In this document: piece after piece, positions 1 through 9,500 of the stretch | Position numbering within the stretch: position 1 is the first letter of the stretch | Layout of the letters: the number at the start of each line of letters is the position of its first letter | NCBI GenBank assembly: GCA_049322335.1 | Contig: JBMORL010000107.1 | Coordinates: forward strand, 1 to 64,000 | Origin: JBMORL01 sp049322335 | GTDB lineage: Bacteria > Bacteroidota > Bacteroidia > Flavobacteriales_D > UBA2798 | Length of the DNA stretch: 64,000 bases | Direction: 5' to 3' | Notes under the pieces: model-generated | The model's database searches: none | The model's input: the letters and a program-made list of their open reading frames with translations, nothing else | Told to the model about the DNA's origin: nothing | Position numbers and translations under genes: made by a program

Positions 1-161
1 CCAATTGGCATACCGTTTATTCCGCTTATGATCATCATAATTCCCAGTATCATTAACAAAATACCAAGAATGATTATAATAGTATTAAAAACTGACCCAA
101 GACTGATATCGTGATCGACATTGTCTTTTGGGATTAAGTTGTCATCAATTTGGTCTGTCAT
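1..161 (-). CDS. partial small membrane protein (3' end outside window)
   Basis: The reading frame starts at an ATG at 161 and runs off the left edge; 53 residues are visible. It opens with a polar, acidic stretch (MTDQIDDNLIPKDNVDHD), then a long run rich in Ile, Leu and Met that is almost certainly a transmembrane helix. It lies downstream of rplS on the same strand but beyond the rplS terminator, so it probably has its own promoter. The family is not recognised. That it is a real gene is inferred from the continuous frame, the sensible start and the membrane segment. Confidence 0.55.
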   Translation of the reverse strand, partial: MTDQIDDNLIPKDNVDHDISLGSVFNTIIIILGILLMILGIMMIISGINGMPI

Positions 162-193
162 AAATTAAAATTACATTTTTTTTCGCTCAAGGC

Positions 194-218
194 CTTCAGG
201 GTTTTTAAAACTCTGAAG
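194..218. repeat. imperfect palindrome CTTCAG..CTGAAG
   Basis: Arms CTTCAGgGTTTT and AAAACtCTGAAG pair over 12 positions around a single T. It lies between the rplS terminator and the next gene. The general look (TTCAGG, TTTT, AAAA) resembles the hairpin downstream of purL at 26072-26111, so it may belong to one palindromic family; this is inference. Confidence 0.5.
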
Positions 219-225
219 ATCTTCC

Positions 226-258
226 AAAAAAAAACCGCCTCTTTCGGAGACGGTTTTT
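226..258 (-). terminator. intrinsic terminator of rplS
   Basis: On the minus strand a 9-bp stem (AACCGTCTC with GAGGCGGTT, one G-T pair) encloses a CGAAA loop and is followed directly by a T tract. It starts about 20 bases after the rplS stop codon. This is a textbook Rho-independent terminator. Confidence 0.9.
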
Positions 259-276
259 GGTATATTTTTTAGAAGA

Positions 277-639
277 TTATGCTTCTGTAACCACTTCTTT
301 TTTCTCGCGGATACGTGCTGATTTTCCTTTTCTTCCACGCAGGTAAAACACGCGGGCTTTACGAACCATTCCTTTTTTATTCACCTCGATAAGGGAAATA
401 AAAGGAGAATTCACCGGAAAAATACGCTCAACGCCAATGTTGTTGGATATTTTGCGAACCGTAAAGGTTTCGTTGGCCCCTGTTCCTTTGCGCTGCATAA
501 CAACGCCCTGGTATTGCTGGATACGCTCTTTATTTCCTTCTTTAATGGTATAGTGAACCGTAACGGTGTCACCTGCTTTAAATGCCGGGTGTTCCTTTTT
601 CCCGGTCAGTTCCAATGATAATGCTTTCAAACGGTCCAT
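277..639 (-). CDS. rplS: 50S ribosomal protein L19
   Basis: This 120-residue protein is ribosomal protein L19, a large-subunit protein at the interface with the 30S subunit. The middle holds the family signature: KAGDTVTVHYTIKEGNKERIQQYQGVV, then the conserved GVERIFPVNSPFI and the basic RKARVFYLRGRKGKSARIREK. Length is normal for the family (about 115-120). It appears monocistronic here, with a strong terminator just downstream; the usual partners rpsP, rimM and trmD are not adjacent. The ATG at 639 fits the expected N-terminus. On the minus strand a TAATATTG about 28 bases upstream could be a -7 element, but it is not a perfect match. Confidence 0.97.
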   Translation of the reverse strand: MDRLKALSLELTGKKEHPAFKAGDTVTVHYTIKEGNKERIQQYQGVVMQRKGTGANETFTVRKISNNIGVERIFPVNSPFISLIEVNKKGMVRKARVFYLRGRKGKSARIREKKEVVTEA

Positions 640-900
640 GGCTTCTATTTATAAAATGGGCTGCAATATTACGACATATTTTCCAAAATCCCCATGCCCT
701 GTTTTCAATTTCTCAAAAATAGGATAAAACTGTTGAAAAAGAGGTGTTTATAATGAGTTTTTATGGAAAAATCAGCCCCTTTGCATCAATGCTTTAACCC
801 GTTTTTGGCGAAATCATATTTCGTAAAAGCAACAAGGGGAAACGGGCAGGGCGGTCCGGGGATTTTACCCGGACCGTTCAATTTTACGTACTTTGGAGGT

Positions 901-1605
901 ATGGATAACCTGTTTTATGTACCTCACCTGGAAAAAGGACAGTTTTCACTTCCTGATGAAGAAGCTTTTCATGCGCTGAAAGTGTTGCGCGTAAAACGCG
1001 GAGATGAGCTGGAACTAACCAACGGAAAAGGAAATTTTGCCAAAGCCACGGTGGCTGATATTTCAAAAAAAGGTATTGTAGTAAATGTGCAGCACGTTAG
1101 TCTTACATCTCATCGGCCGGTATATCTTCATATCGCCATTGCTCCCACAAAAAATGCCGATCGTTTTGAGTGGTTTCTCGAAAAAGCAACTGAAATAGGA
1201 GTGGAAGAAATTACCCCGGTTATTTGTTCGCGTTCGGAGAGAAAAGAAGTGAAGTGGGAGAGAAGTCATAAACTGCTGGTGGCCGCCATGAAACAATCCA
1301 AACAATATTTTTTACCGAAGCTCAATGAAGCCATCCGTTTCGATGATTTTATAGAACAACAGCACAACGGGATTTTATGTATTGCCCATTGCGGGGAAGG
1401 GAAAAAAATTAAATTCAGGAAAATGGCAGAAAGAGATCACATTACTTTACTCATCGGCCCCGAAGGCGATTTTACAGGAGAAGAAATAGAAAAGGCAAAA
1501 CAGAAAGAAGCAGTGGAAGTTTCCCTGGGCTCCACCCGCCTCCGCACCGAAACAGCCGGTATCTGGGCAGCCGTTAGTTTTGTGAATGTGGATTCGGGGG
1601 TGTAA
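901..1605 (+). CDS. rsmE: 16S rRNA (uracil1498-N3)-methyltransferase
   Basis: RsmE methylates U1498 of 16S rRNA using S-adenosylmethionine. The 234-residue protein has an N-terminal PUA-like part (HALKVLRVKRGDELELTNGKG) and a C-terminal SPOUT domain with the knotted SAM-binding motifs LLIGPEGDFTGEEI and VSLGSTRLRTETA near the end. WFLEKATEIGVEEITPV is the typical mid-protein block. The frame is open further upstream to 763, but those extra 46 residues are low in complexity and unlike the family; the ATG at 901 gives the standard N-terminus (MDNLFYVPHLEKGQ). A TACTTTG just before the ATG may be a weak -7 box. Confidence 0.93.
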   Translation: MDNLFYVPHLEKGQFSLPDEEAFHALKVLRVKRGDELELTNGKGNFAKATVADISKKGIVVNVQHVSLTSHRPVYLHIAIAPTKNADRFEWFLEKATEIGVEEITPVICSRSERKEVKWERSHKLLVAAMKQSKQYFLPKLNEAIRFDDFIEQQHNGILCIAHCGEGKKIKFRKMAERDHITLLIGPEGDFTGEEIEKAKQKEAVEVSLGSTRLRTETAGIWAAVSFVNVDSGV

Positions 1606-1666
1606 TATTTCAAAAATAAAACACGAATAAACAGAATATATTTTTATCGGTTCATGCTTTTGTTTT

Positions 1667-2143
1667 ATGATTAATTCTTTTATAAATAGATGGCCGGTAT
1701 ATTTTGCAGGAGTAGCCACTATTATTTTTTTATTGTATTGGGATTATTTGTATGGTTCCATTGGAGCTGTAATAATAATCGCAGTCTTTTTACTGACAAT
1801 AATAAAAGAAGAAATTCAAGAAAATATTTTGATCATAAAGCAGTTTAATGTTGTACGTTCTTATCTTTTTATTCAAAAGATTAATCTGGATGAAATTATA
1901 ATAATAAGAGAGATTGAATCCGATACTGTTGAGTATGGAGTCGGGTCATACAATAGTGCAAGTTATTTTAACCTGATATATATTCCAATAACTTTTTTTT
2001 ATTTGTTTTACGGACAAAAATACCCCGTTGAATTAAAATTTAAACCCGGTGTTTTTGAAAAAGATAGTGTAATTATTGACTTGAGCGATGAAACCTATAA
2101 AAAAATCCGGAGTATAATTCTTCTTCGTAATAAAAATTCCTGA
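1667..2143 (+). CDS. small membrane protein, unknown function
   Basis: A 158-residue protein of no recognised family. Two close hydrophobic segments lie near residues 8-45 (WPVYFAGVATIIFLLYWDYL and GAVIIIAVFLLTII). They are followed by a beta-rich cytosolic stretch (ILIIKQFNVVRSYLFIQKINLDEIIIIREIE), reminiscent of bacterial PH-like domains that follow two helices. The layout resembles the protein at 27200-27799 (two helices then a PH-like region), but this is inference from topology only. It sits 61 bases after rsmE and 15 bases before the next membrane gene, so these may be co-transcribed. It is more AT-rich than rsmE. Confidence 0.6.
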   Translation: MINSFINRWPVYFAGVATIIFLLYWDYLYGSIGAVIIIAVFLLTIIKEEIQENILIIKQFNVVRSYLFIQKINLDEIIIIREIESDTVEYGVGSYNSASYFNLIYIPITFFYLFYGQKYPVELKFKPGVFEKDSVIIDLSDETYKKIRSIILLRNKNS

Positions 2144-2158
2144 TAATTATTTTGAAAC

Positions 2159-2506
2159 GTGGAAAAACAGAATAACAACATCCCCGAAAACAACGACCTG
2201 GATGAAAACGGATTTTTTCTTTTGTTTGTGAAGTTAATGAATTACATGAAAATCATTTTATCGCCTTTGCTGGTTGGGTTTGCCATTGACTTTATACTCA
2301 TATCATTTTATAATTACAACTGGAAAGACATGACAGTTGTTCTCATTATACTGGCTGGATTTGTCGTGGGTGTTTTACTGGCTGAAACGATCAGGAGAAA
2401 ACACAATCTTACCGATTATGGCTCCTCTCTCAGCGAAACGCCTGATGTAGATGAATGGATAAAAAAACACCGGGAAGAACATGGTGAAAAAAAGAAAAAT
2501 AATTAA
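2159..2506 (+). CDS. small membrane protein, unknown function (GTG start)
   Basis: A 115-residue protein starting at GTG 2159. It has an acidic, Asn-rich N-terminus, two predicted helices (IILSPLLVGFAIDFILISF and VVLIILAGFVVGVLLAETI) and a charged Lys-rich tail. The family is not recognised. It lies 15 bases after the previous membrane gene on the same strand and is convergent with the PorP/SprF-like gene (13 bases between ends). No ATG lies early in frame, which is why GTG is chosen; the next in-frame ATG would remove most of the polar leader. Confidence 0.55.
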   Translation: MEKQNNNIPENNDLDENGFFLLFVKLMNYMKIILSPLLVGFAIDFILISFYNYNWKDMTVVLIILAGFVVGVLLAETIRRKHNLTDYGSSLSETPDVDEWIKKHREEHGEKKKNN

Positions 2507-2518
2507 ATCCATTTCTTT

Positions 2519-3532
2519 TCAAAAATACTTCCTTATCGGCACCAGTTGTTCTCCTTTTTTACCTACCAGCACCAGCGATACTTCAAATGCGCCTCTTCCT
2601 CCTGTCCAGGTGTCGAGGTAGGAAGTGTTGATGTCGTAACTGAACCGCAGATAGTTGTTGGTGAACTGGAAAGCAAGGTCAAGCACAAGGGCGTCTTTGT
2701 TCCTGTACCAGATACCCGGCAGAACTTTAAAGTTGTCGTCAATTTTATAACTTCCCTGTGCGCCAAAATTAAATTCAGTGGCACGCGCCTGCATCATAAA
2801 TAAAACTTTCGGAGTAACATCCCATTTTTCATTAATATTTATTTTGCAATCGGTGTGGAAGGTATAACGGATTGGTAATTTACTTTTATACGAAGTGAAT
2901 GATTCGTTGGGCATGGTAACGTGCTGCAAAGCCAGGCCAACAGAAGGAATATATTTTTCTTCAGGATCAAGATACTTATAATATAACCCGAATGCGGCAT
3001 CAAAACGGAAAATGGAAGTTTTCTGAAAATTTTCCAGATCATCCATCGACTGGTCGAATTCTCCTGTGGAAGAATTGTATTGCTCATTAAAAGTAAAATT
3101 ACCATCATTAAAAGCCTTGTTCAGCAGTCCCAGCTGGATACCGGTTTTAAATACATGCGGATTCCGGTATCCTTTCGTAATATCATACGATCCCGAAGCC
3201 ATAATGGAAAATGTATTAAATTGCCCGATTCCCGCCCGGTGATTGATGATATAACCTCCCACGCCAAAGCGTTCTTCCTTTTTGATGATGTTCATATCAT
3301 AACCCGCATAAAAGGTTTTAAATTGTTTTATGCCCAGCGATTTCCATTGGGAACGGAAGTCGCTCGTGATACGGTAATCACCACGTATATCTTTCGACAT
3401 TCCCGTTAACGCGGGATTAAGATAGAGTGGTGCAGCATCATAGTGCGAAAGATGGTAATCCTGCGCCATAACACTTCCTGCAGCTGTTAAACAGCAGAAC
3501 AGTAAAGCGGTTTTCAATTGATTTGTTTTCAT
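2519..3532 (-). CDS. PorP/SprF family type IX secretion membrane protein
   Basis: A 337-residue outer-membrane protein of the PorP/SprF family. It has a clear signal peptide (KTALLFCCLTAAGSVMAQ), then the family opening DYHLSHYDAAPLYLNPALTG and repeated aromatic beta strands typical of a barrel. Family members act with T9SS and are needed for secretion or anchoring of partner adhesins, as SprF is for SprB in Flavobacterium johnsoniae. Its start lies only 7 bases after the end of the giant repeat protein on the same strand, so the two are almost certainly one transcript, matching the sprB-sprF arrangement. The C-terminus (FEVSLVLVGKKGEQLVPIRKYF) is complete. Confidence 0.93.
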   Translation of the reverse strand: MKTNQLKTALLFCCLTAAGSVMAQDYHLSHYDAAPLYLNPALTGMSKDIRGDYRITSDFRSQWKSLGIKQFKTFYAGYDMNIIKKEERFGVGGYIINHRAGIGQFNTFSIMASGSYDITKGYRNPHVFKTGIQLGLLNKAFNDGNFTFNEQYNSSTGEFDQSMDDLENFQKTSIFRFDAAFGLYYKYLDPEEKYIPSVGLALQHVTMPNESFTSYKSKLPIRYTFHTDCKININEKWDVTPKVLFMMQARATEFNFGAQGSYKIDDNFKVLPGIWYRNKDALVLDLAFQFTNNYLRFSYDINTSYLDTWTGGRGAFEVSLVLVGKKGEQLVPIRKYF

Positions 3533-3539
3533 AACTTAA

Positions 3540-6500
3540 TTATTTAAGTATGGTCACTTCTCCTTTGTTGGTCAACTCTGTATTGTCAAGGGTAACAATC
3601 CGGTAGGTCCACACGTAGGTGCCCAGCGGTTGTTTTTTATTCTTGTATTTTCCATCCCATCCTTCCGCCTGGTCGGTGGAATAATAAATCTGGTTACCCC
3701 ATTCATTGAATACGCGCAATTCAAATTCCAGGAACGGACCGCCACGTACCATAAACACATCGTTTGCCCCGTCACCGTTAGGAGTAAAGGCCGTTGGAAC
3801 AGCCGGGCCGAATACATCGTCATCTGCACAGGCTTCCACACTCACCGTATCGGTAAACGATGCCACGCATCCGGAATCTGTAGCAACTGTAACAGTAGTG
3901 ATATACGAACTATCGGTTACCGGATAAGTGTGCGTGGCATTTTGTATAGACGAGGTAGTGGAATCGCCAAAGTTCCAGAGCCAGCTGGCAATAGTCATAT
4001 CAGCCGTAGCTGTAAAATTGGCCGAATCAGGACAGAATGTTTCAAATGTATACGACACCTGCGGAACAGGATTTACATTGATTTGCGCCTGTACTGTATC
4101 CGAACATCCGCCACCTGATGACACAATCAGTTCTGCGGAGAAAGATCCCGTGGAAGTAAAAATGTAAACAGGATTTTGCTGGGTGGAGGTATCACCATTG
4201 ATGGTCCAGTACCAGAATGTAATAGTGCCGTTTTGAATGGTGGATGAATCCGTAAACTGAACACCACTGTTCACACAGGCGGTGCTTGTTACAAATTGTG
4301 CCACGGGTTTGGAATCAATGTTGATGGTAATAGTGCTTGAATCGGCCGCACAGAATCCGTTTCCGGTAGTGATGAGTGTTAAGTCAACCGATCCGGAAGA
4401 AACATCATTTGTCCCGGGAATGTAAACTCCGTTAAGCGTGGTGTCGGTAGGCACAAACATTCCGTCACCCGAAGTAGTCCACTGTCCGCCTGTAGCTACC
4501 GAAACGGAACCATTCAGGTTTACAATTTCGCCACCGCAAATAGTTTGACTGCTTCCTGCATTGGCTTGTGGGGCAGGAGTGAGGGTAACAACAATACTAT
4601 CAATAATCACCTGGCATGAATTGGTGGGAGTAAGTGTAAGTGTTACTGATCCCGCTGCCATATCATTCGGGCCGGGCTGGTAGCTTCCGTTTAATACCGA
4701 ACTGTCGGGTGCAAATGTCCCGTCACCGTTAGTTGACCAGTATCCCGTTCCGCCACCACCGGTAACGGTTCCGTTAAGACTGATAGTGGCATTGGCACAG
4801 GCAGTAGTATCGTTGCCGGCATCAACAGTGGGAATGGTAGTGATGGTAACTACAACAGAATCCATTTCGCTCAAACAGTTTCCATTATTGGTGGAAGTTA
4901 AATATAAAGTAATACTACCGGCCGTGGTATCTGCTGCACTCAGGTTGTAGGTGCCGGAAAGATCGGTGTTGGAAGGTGTAAATGTTCCGCTTCCTGAAGT
5001 GGTCCATATTCCGGTAGTGGTGGCGCCCGAAACAGATCCGTTGAGTGAAGCAGTCATGTCACCCGTACAGATAAAGATCGGTGCACCCGCATTTACTAAC
5101 GGTGAAGGTGTAAACGTAACCAGCATCGAATCGGTGACTGCCGTACACGATCCGTTTCCTGTGGAGGTAATGTAAAGTGTTACACTTCCGGCAGAAATGT
5201 CGGATGTGTCAGGAGTGTAGGTAGTGGAACTTTGCGAACTGTCGGCAAACGATCCTGCGCCTGTTGTTCCCCAAACCACTCCGCCTGCATTAATTACACT
5301 TCCATTAATAGTTACAACAGCGTTATTGGAGCAAAGTACCTGGTCGGCTCCTGCACTCACCTGTGGGCCGGGAACTACATCAATCAGTAATGTGTCGGAA
5401 GAAGCAAGGCATCCACCGTTATTGGTAGAGGTAAGAATAATTACAATGGGTGTGGCAGAAGTGTCGGCATTCACCGGGGTATAGCTTCCTGAAAGATCGG
5501 TAGCGTTGGAGAATGTTCCCGAACCGTTGGTAGTAGTCCATATTCCTGTACCATTTCCATTAACAATAGTACCGCTTAATCCGATAGCATTATTGGCGCA
5601 TCCGTTCAGGTCGGGGCCTGCCTGTGCAACAGGAGGAGTGGTGTAAATAATAACCATCGTATCTGTTACAGCAAGGCAGTTTCCGTTTCCGGTAGAAGTA
5701 AGTACTATAGTTGCTGATCCGTTCGATGTGTCTAACGACCCCGGAACATACGTTGCATTCATATCAGTGTTGGAAGGATTAAATGATCCATCACCTGATG
5801 TTGACCATGCGCCTGTTGATGCGCCTGCACTTACCATTCCGGCTAAAGTAACATTGGGGTTATTACTGCAGGCTTGTGCATCGGCCCCGGCATTAACATA
5901 GGGTGCATCGGTAATAGTGATGACAAGATTGTCGGTTGTTCCTACGCAGGCATTGGTGGCAGTTAATGTAAGAGTTACACTTCCTGAAGCAGTATCAGCC
6001 GTGGAAGGAGTATAAGTAGCATTCAGCGTAGTAGCTGATGGGGCAAATGTTCCCGATCCCGAAGTGGTCCATATTCCTGAACCGCTGGAAGATGTTCCAT
6101 TCAGCGAAACCACGGCATTGTTTCCGCAAACGGTTTGGTCGGCACCGGCATTTACAGTAGGAATAGGAGTAAAGAATATCGTCATAGTATCCGACACACT
6201 GTTACATCCTCCGTTATTGGTGGAAGTGAAAATTACATTTACACTTCCGGCTGTAGTATCTGCTATTGACGGATTATAGGTTGGATTGTTAATGTTCGCT
6301 GAAGGAGTGAATGTTCCGGAGCCCATAGTAGTCCATGTTCCCGATCCTGTTGAAGAAGATCCGTTCAATGGTGTGTTCGGACTGCTCAGGCATGAGTAGG
6401 TGTCGGTGCCCGCACTAACGGTGGGTGCATTGGTGATGGTAATAATCATCGAATCGGTTACAGCAAGGCAGTTTCCGTTTCCGGTGGTGGTCAGGTAGAT

Positions 6501-9500
6501 CGTTACCGAACCATTGGCGGTATCTGATGCACTGGGCACGTAGGTAGTATTCATAGAGATATTATCAGGAGAAAATGTTCCCGATCCTGAAGAAGACCAT
6601 TGTGCACCGGTTGAAACGGTAAACGATCCGGATAAACTTACGTTGGCATTATTGGCACAAACCGATTGGTTGGCTCCTGCATTGGAAGTTGGTGCAGGGG
6701 TAATCGTAATTATCATTTGATCCGTTACAGCAAGGCATCCTCCGTTATTATTGGAGGTCAGCGTAAGAGTAACACTTCCATTGGAGATATCCGTTGCCGA
6801 AGGCTGATAAGTAGCATTCAGATTATTGGCAGCGGGAGAAAATGTTCCGCTTCCCGAACTGCTCCAGATACCCGATCCTGTAGTGGAAGTTCCACTGAGT
6901 GATGTGGCTGAGTTGTTTCCGCAAACTGTCTGGTCAGGTCCGGCATTCACTGTGGGTGGTTGTGTAAACACCAGGGTCATCTGGTCACTTACGGCAATGC
7001 AATTACCGTTAGCTGCAGAGGTAAGGGTAATTACAACTGATCCTCCTGTCAGGTCTGAAGCCGAAGGAATATACGTACAGTTTAATGTATTGGCATTGGG
7101 AGAAAAGGTTCCCGATCCGCTGGTGGTCCATGTTCCGCTTCCGGTTGTGGATGTTCCGGTTAATGCAGCATTTGGATTATTTATGCATGTAGAATCATCC
7201 GGGCCCGCGTTAACTACCGGTGCTGGCGTTATCGTAATGGTCATCTGGTCAGTTACAGGCAAACAGTTTCCGTTTCCTGTGGAAGTTAATTGTATGTTTA
7301 CCGTTCCCGCAGAAATATCATTTGTGCCGGGAGTATAAGTGGCGTTCATCGAAATATTGGAAGGAGCAAAAGTTCCGTCTCCCGATGTGGTCCAAACTGC
7401 ACCGGTGGAAACCGTGAATGAACCACTCAGTGTAACCACAGAATTATTGGCACAAACGGTTTGATTGGGGCCTGCATTTACAGTAGGAGCAGGAGTAATG
7501 GTGATAACTACCTGGTCGTTATCAGAAGCGCAGGGGCCGTTATTGGTAGTGGTAAGCGTAAGTGTAACGGTTCCCGAACTGATGTCGTTGCTGCCCGGAG
7601 TATAGGTCGTATTCAGCGAAGTGGCCGAGCCGAATGTTCCGTTTCCGCTGGTGGTCCATTGTCCGCTTCCGGTAGTGGAGGTTCCTGCTAAAGTCACTAC
7701 ACCGTTATTGGCACAAACGGTTTGTGCGCTTCCTGCAACGGCTACCGGTGTTACCTGCACATTCACGTTCACTGTTCCTGCAGGGCCTGTACAACCATTC
7801 ACAGTTGCTGTTACAGAATATACTCCCGAGTTGGCAGTAGTGGATCCGGCAATAGAAGGATTTTGCAGGGAAGAAGAAAATCCGTTAGGCCCCGTCCACG
7901 AATAAGTGGCACCTGCAATATTGCTCGCGGTAAGGTTGATGGTTGATCCTTCGCAAACCGGTGAATTACTTCCGGCAGTGGGTGCCGCAGGTGTAGGATT
8001 AACTGTTACTGAAGTGTTGGCAGGAGCACTGTTGCATCCGTTATTCACTATAACGGTATACACCCCTCCGTTGCTGACTGCGGCATTGGTAATAATTGGA
8101 TTTTGTTGCGTGGAAGTAAATCCTGATGGCCCTGTCCAGGAATAAGTAGCACCCGCTACAAAAGAAGCAGTAAGTTGAATAGTGTCGCCTGCACAAACCG
8201 GGCTATTGCTGGATGCTGTAGGAGAAACGGGCGTATTGCTTACCACAACGTTTACCGTTCCTGCCGGACCTGTACATCCGTTTACAGTAGCTGTAACAGA
8301 ATAAACACCTCCGTCAGCCAAAGTTACATTCGCAACAGATGGATTTTGTGATGAGGAAGAAAATCCGTTAGGACCTGTCCACGAATAAGTAGCACCAGCA
8401 ATATTGCTTGCCGTTAAGTTTAACGTTTGGCCGGTACATAACGGGCTGTTGCTTCCCGCAGTAGGCGCTGCCGGCAATGGATTTACGGTTACCGTAGTGG
8501 TGGCTGCCGCACTGGTACAACCGGTAACAGTAACTGTTACAGAATACACTCCTGCATTAGTCACCAACACGTTAGGAATGGAAGGATTTTGTGTGGATGA
8601 AGTAAATCCTCCCGGCCCTGTCCATGAATAGGTAGCTCCTACAACATTGCTGGCGGTGAGATTTAATGTTTGCCCTTCACAAAGCGGACCATTGTTGGAT
8701 GCAACAGGTGCTGCAGGCGTTGGATTTACAGTTACGTTCACGGTTCCCGCTACACTCGTACATCCTGCCACAGTAGCTGTAACTGAATAAACTCCCGACA
8801 TGGCAACAGTAGCTCCGGGCCGTGTTGGATTTTGTACAGCTGATGTATAACCACCGGGTCCTGTCCACGAATAGGTAGCACCGGCAATAGTACTTGCTGT
8901 GAGGTTTATGGTTTGCCCCGTACATACCGGGCTATTGCTTCCTGCAGTCGGAGCCGCTGGAATTGGATTCACTGTTACGTTTGTAGTTCCGGCAGCACTT
9001 GTACAACCGGCCACAGTAACGGTCACCGAATATACGCCCGACATAGCTACAGTTGCTCCCGGTCTTGTGGGATCTTCCAAAGCAGAAGTAAATCCACCCG
9101 GCCCCGTCCATGAATAAGTAGCACCGGCAACTGTATTTGAAAATAAATTAATAGTTGATCCTTCACAAACAGGACTATTACTGCTTGCTGTTGGAGCAGC
9201 AGGTGTTGGATTCACTGTTACGTTTGTAGTACCTGCAGCGCTTGTACAACCGGCCACAGTAACGGTCACCGAATATACGCCCGACATAGCTACGGTTGCT
9301 CCCGGTCTTGTGGGATCTTCAAGAGTAGAAGTAAATCCACCCGGTCCCGTCCATGAATAAGTGGCACCGGCAACCGTGTTGGAAAATAAGTTTATGGTTT
9401 GTCCTGCGCAAACGGGACTATTGCTGCTGGCTGTTGGAGCCGCTGGAATTGGATTCACAGTTACGTTTGTAGTACCTGCCGCACTTGTACAACCGGCCAC

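Noticed and set aside
763..900. N-terminal extension of rsmE
   Set aside because: The extra residues do not fit the family; ATG 901 gives the standard start.
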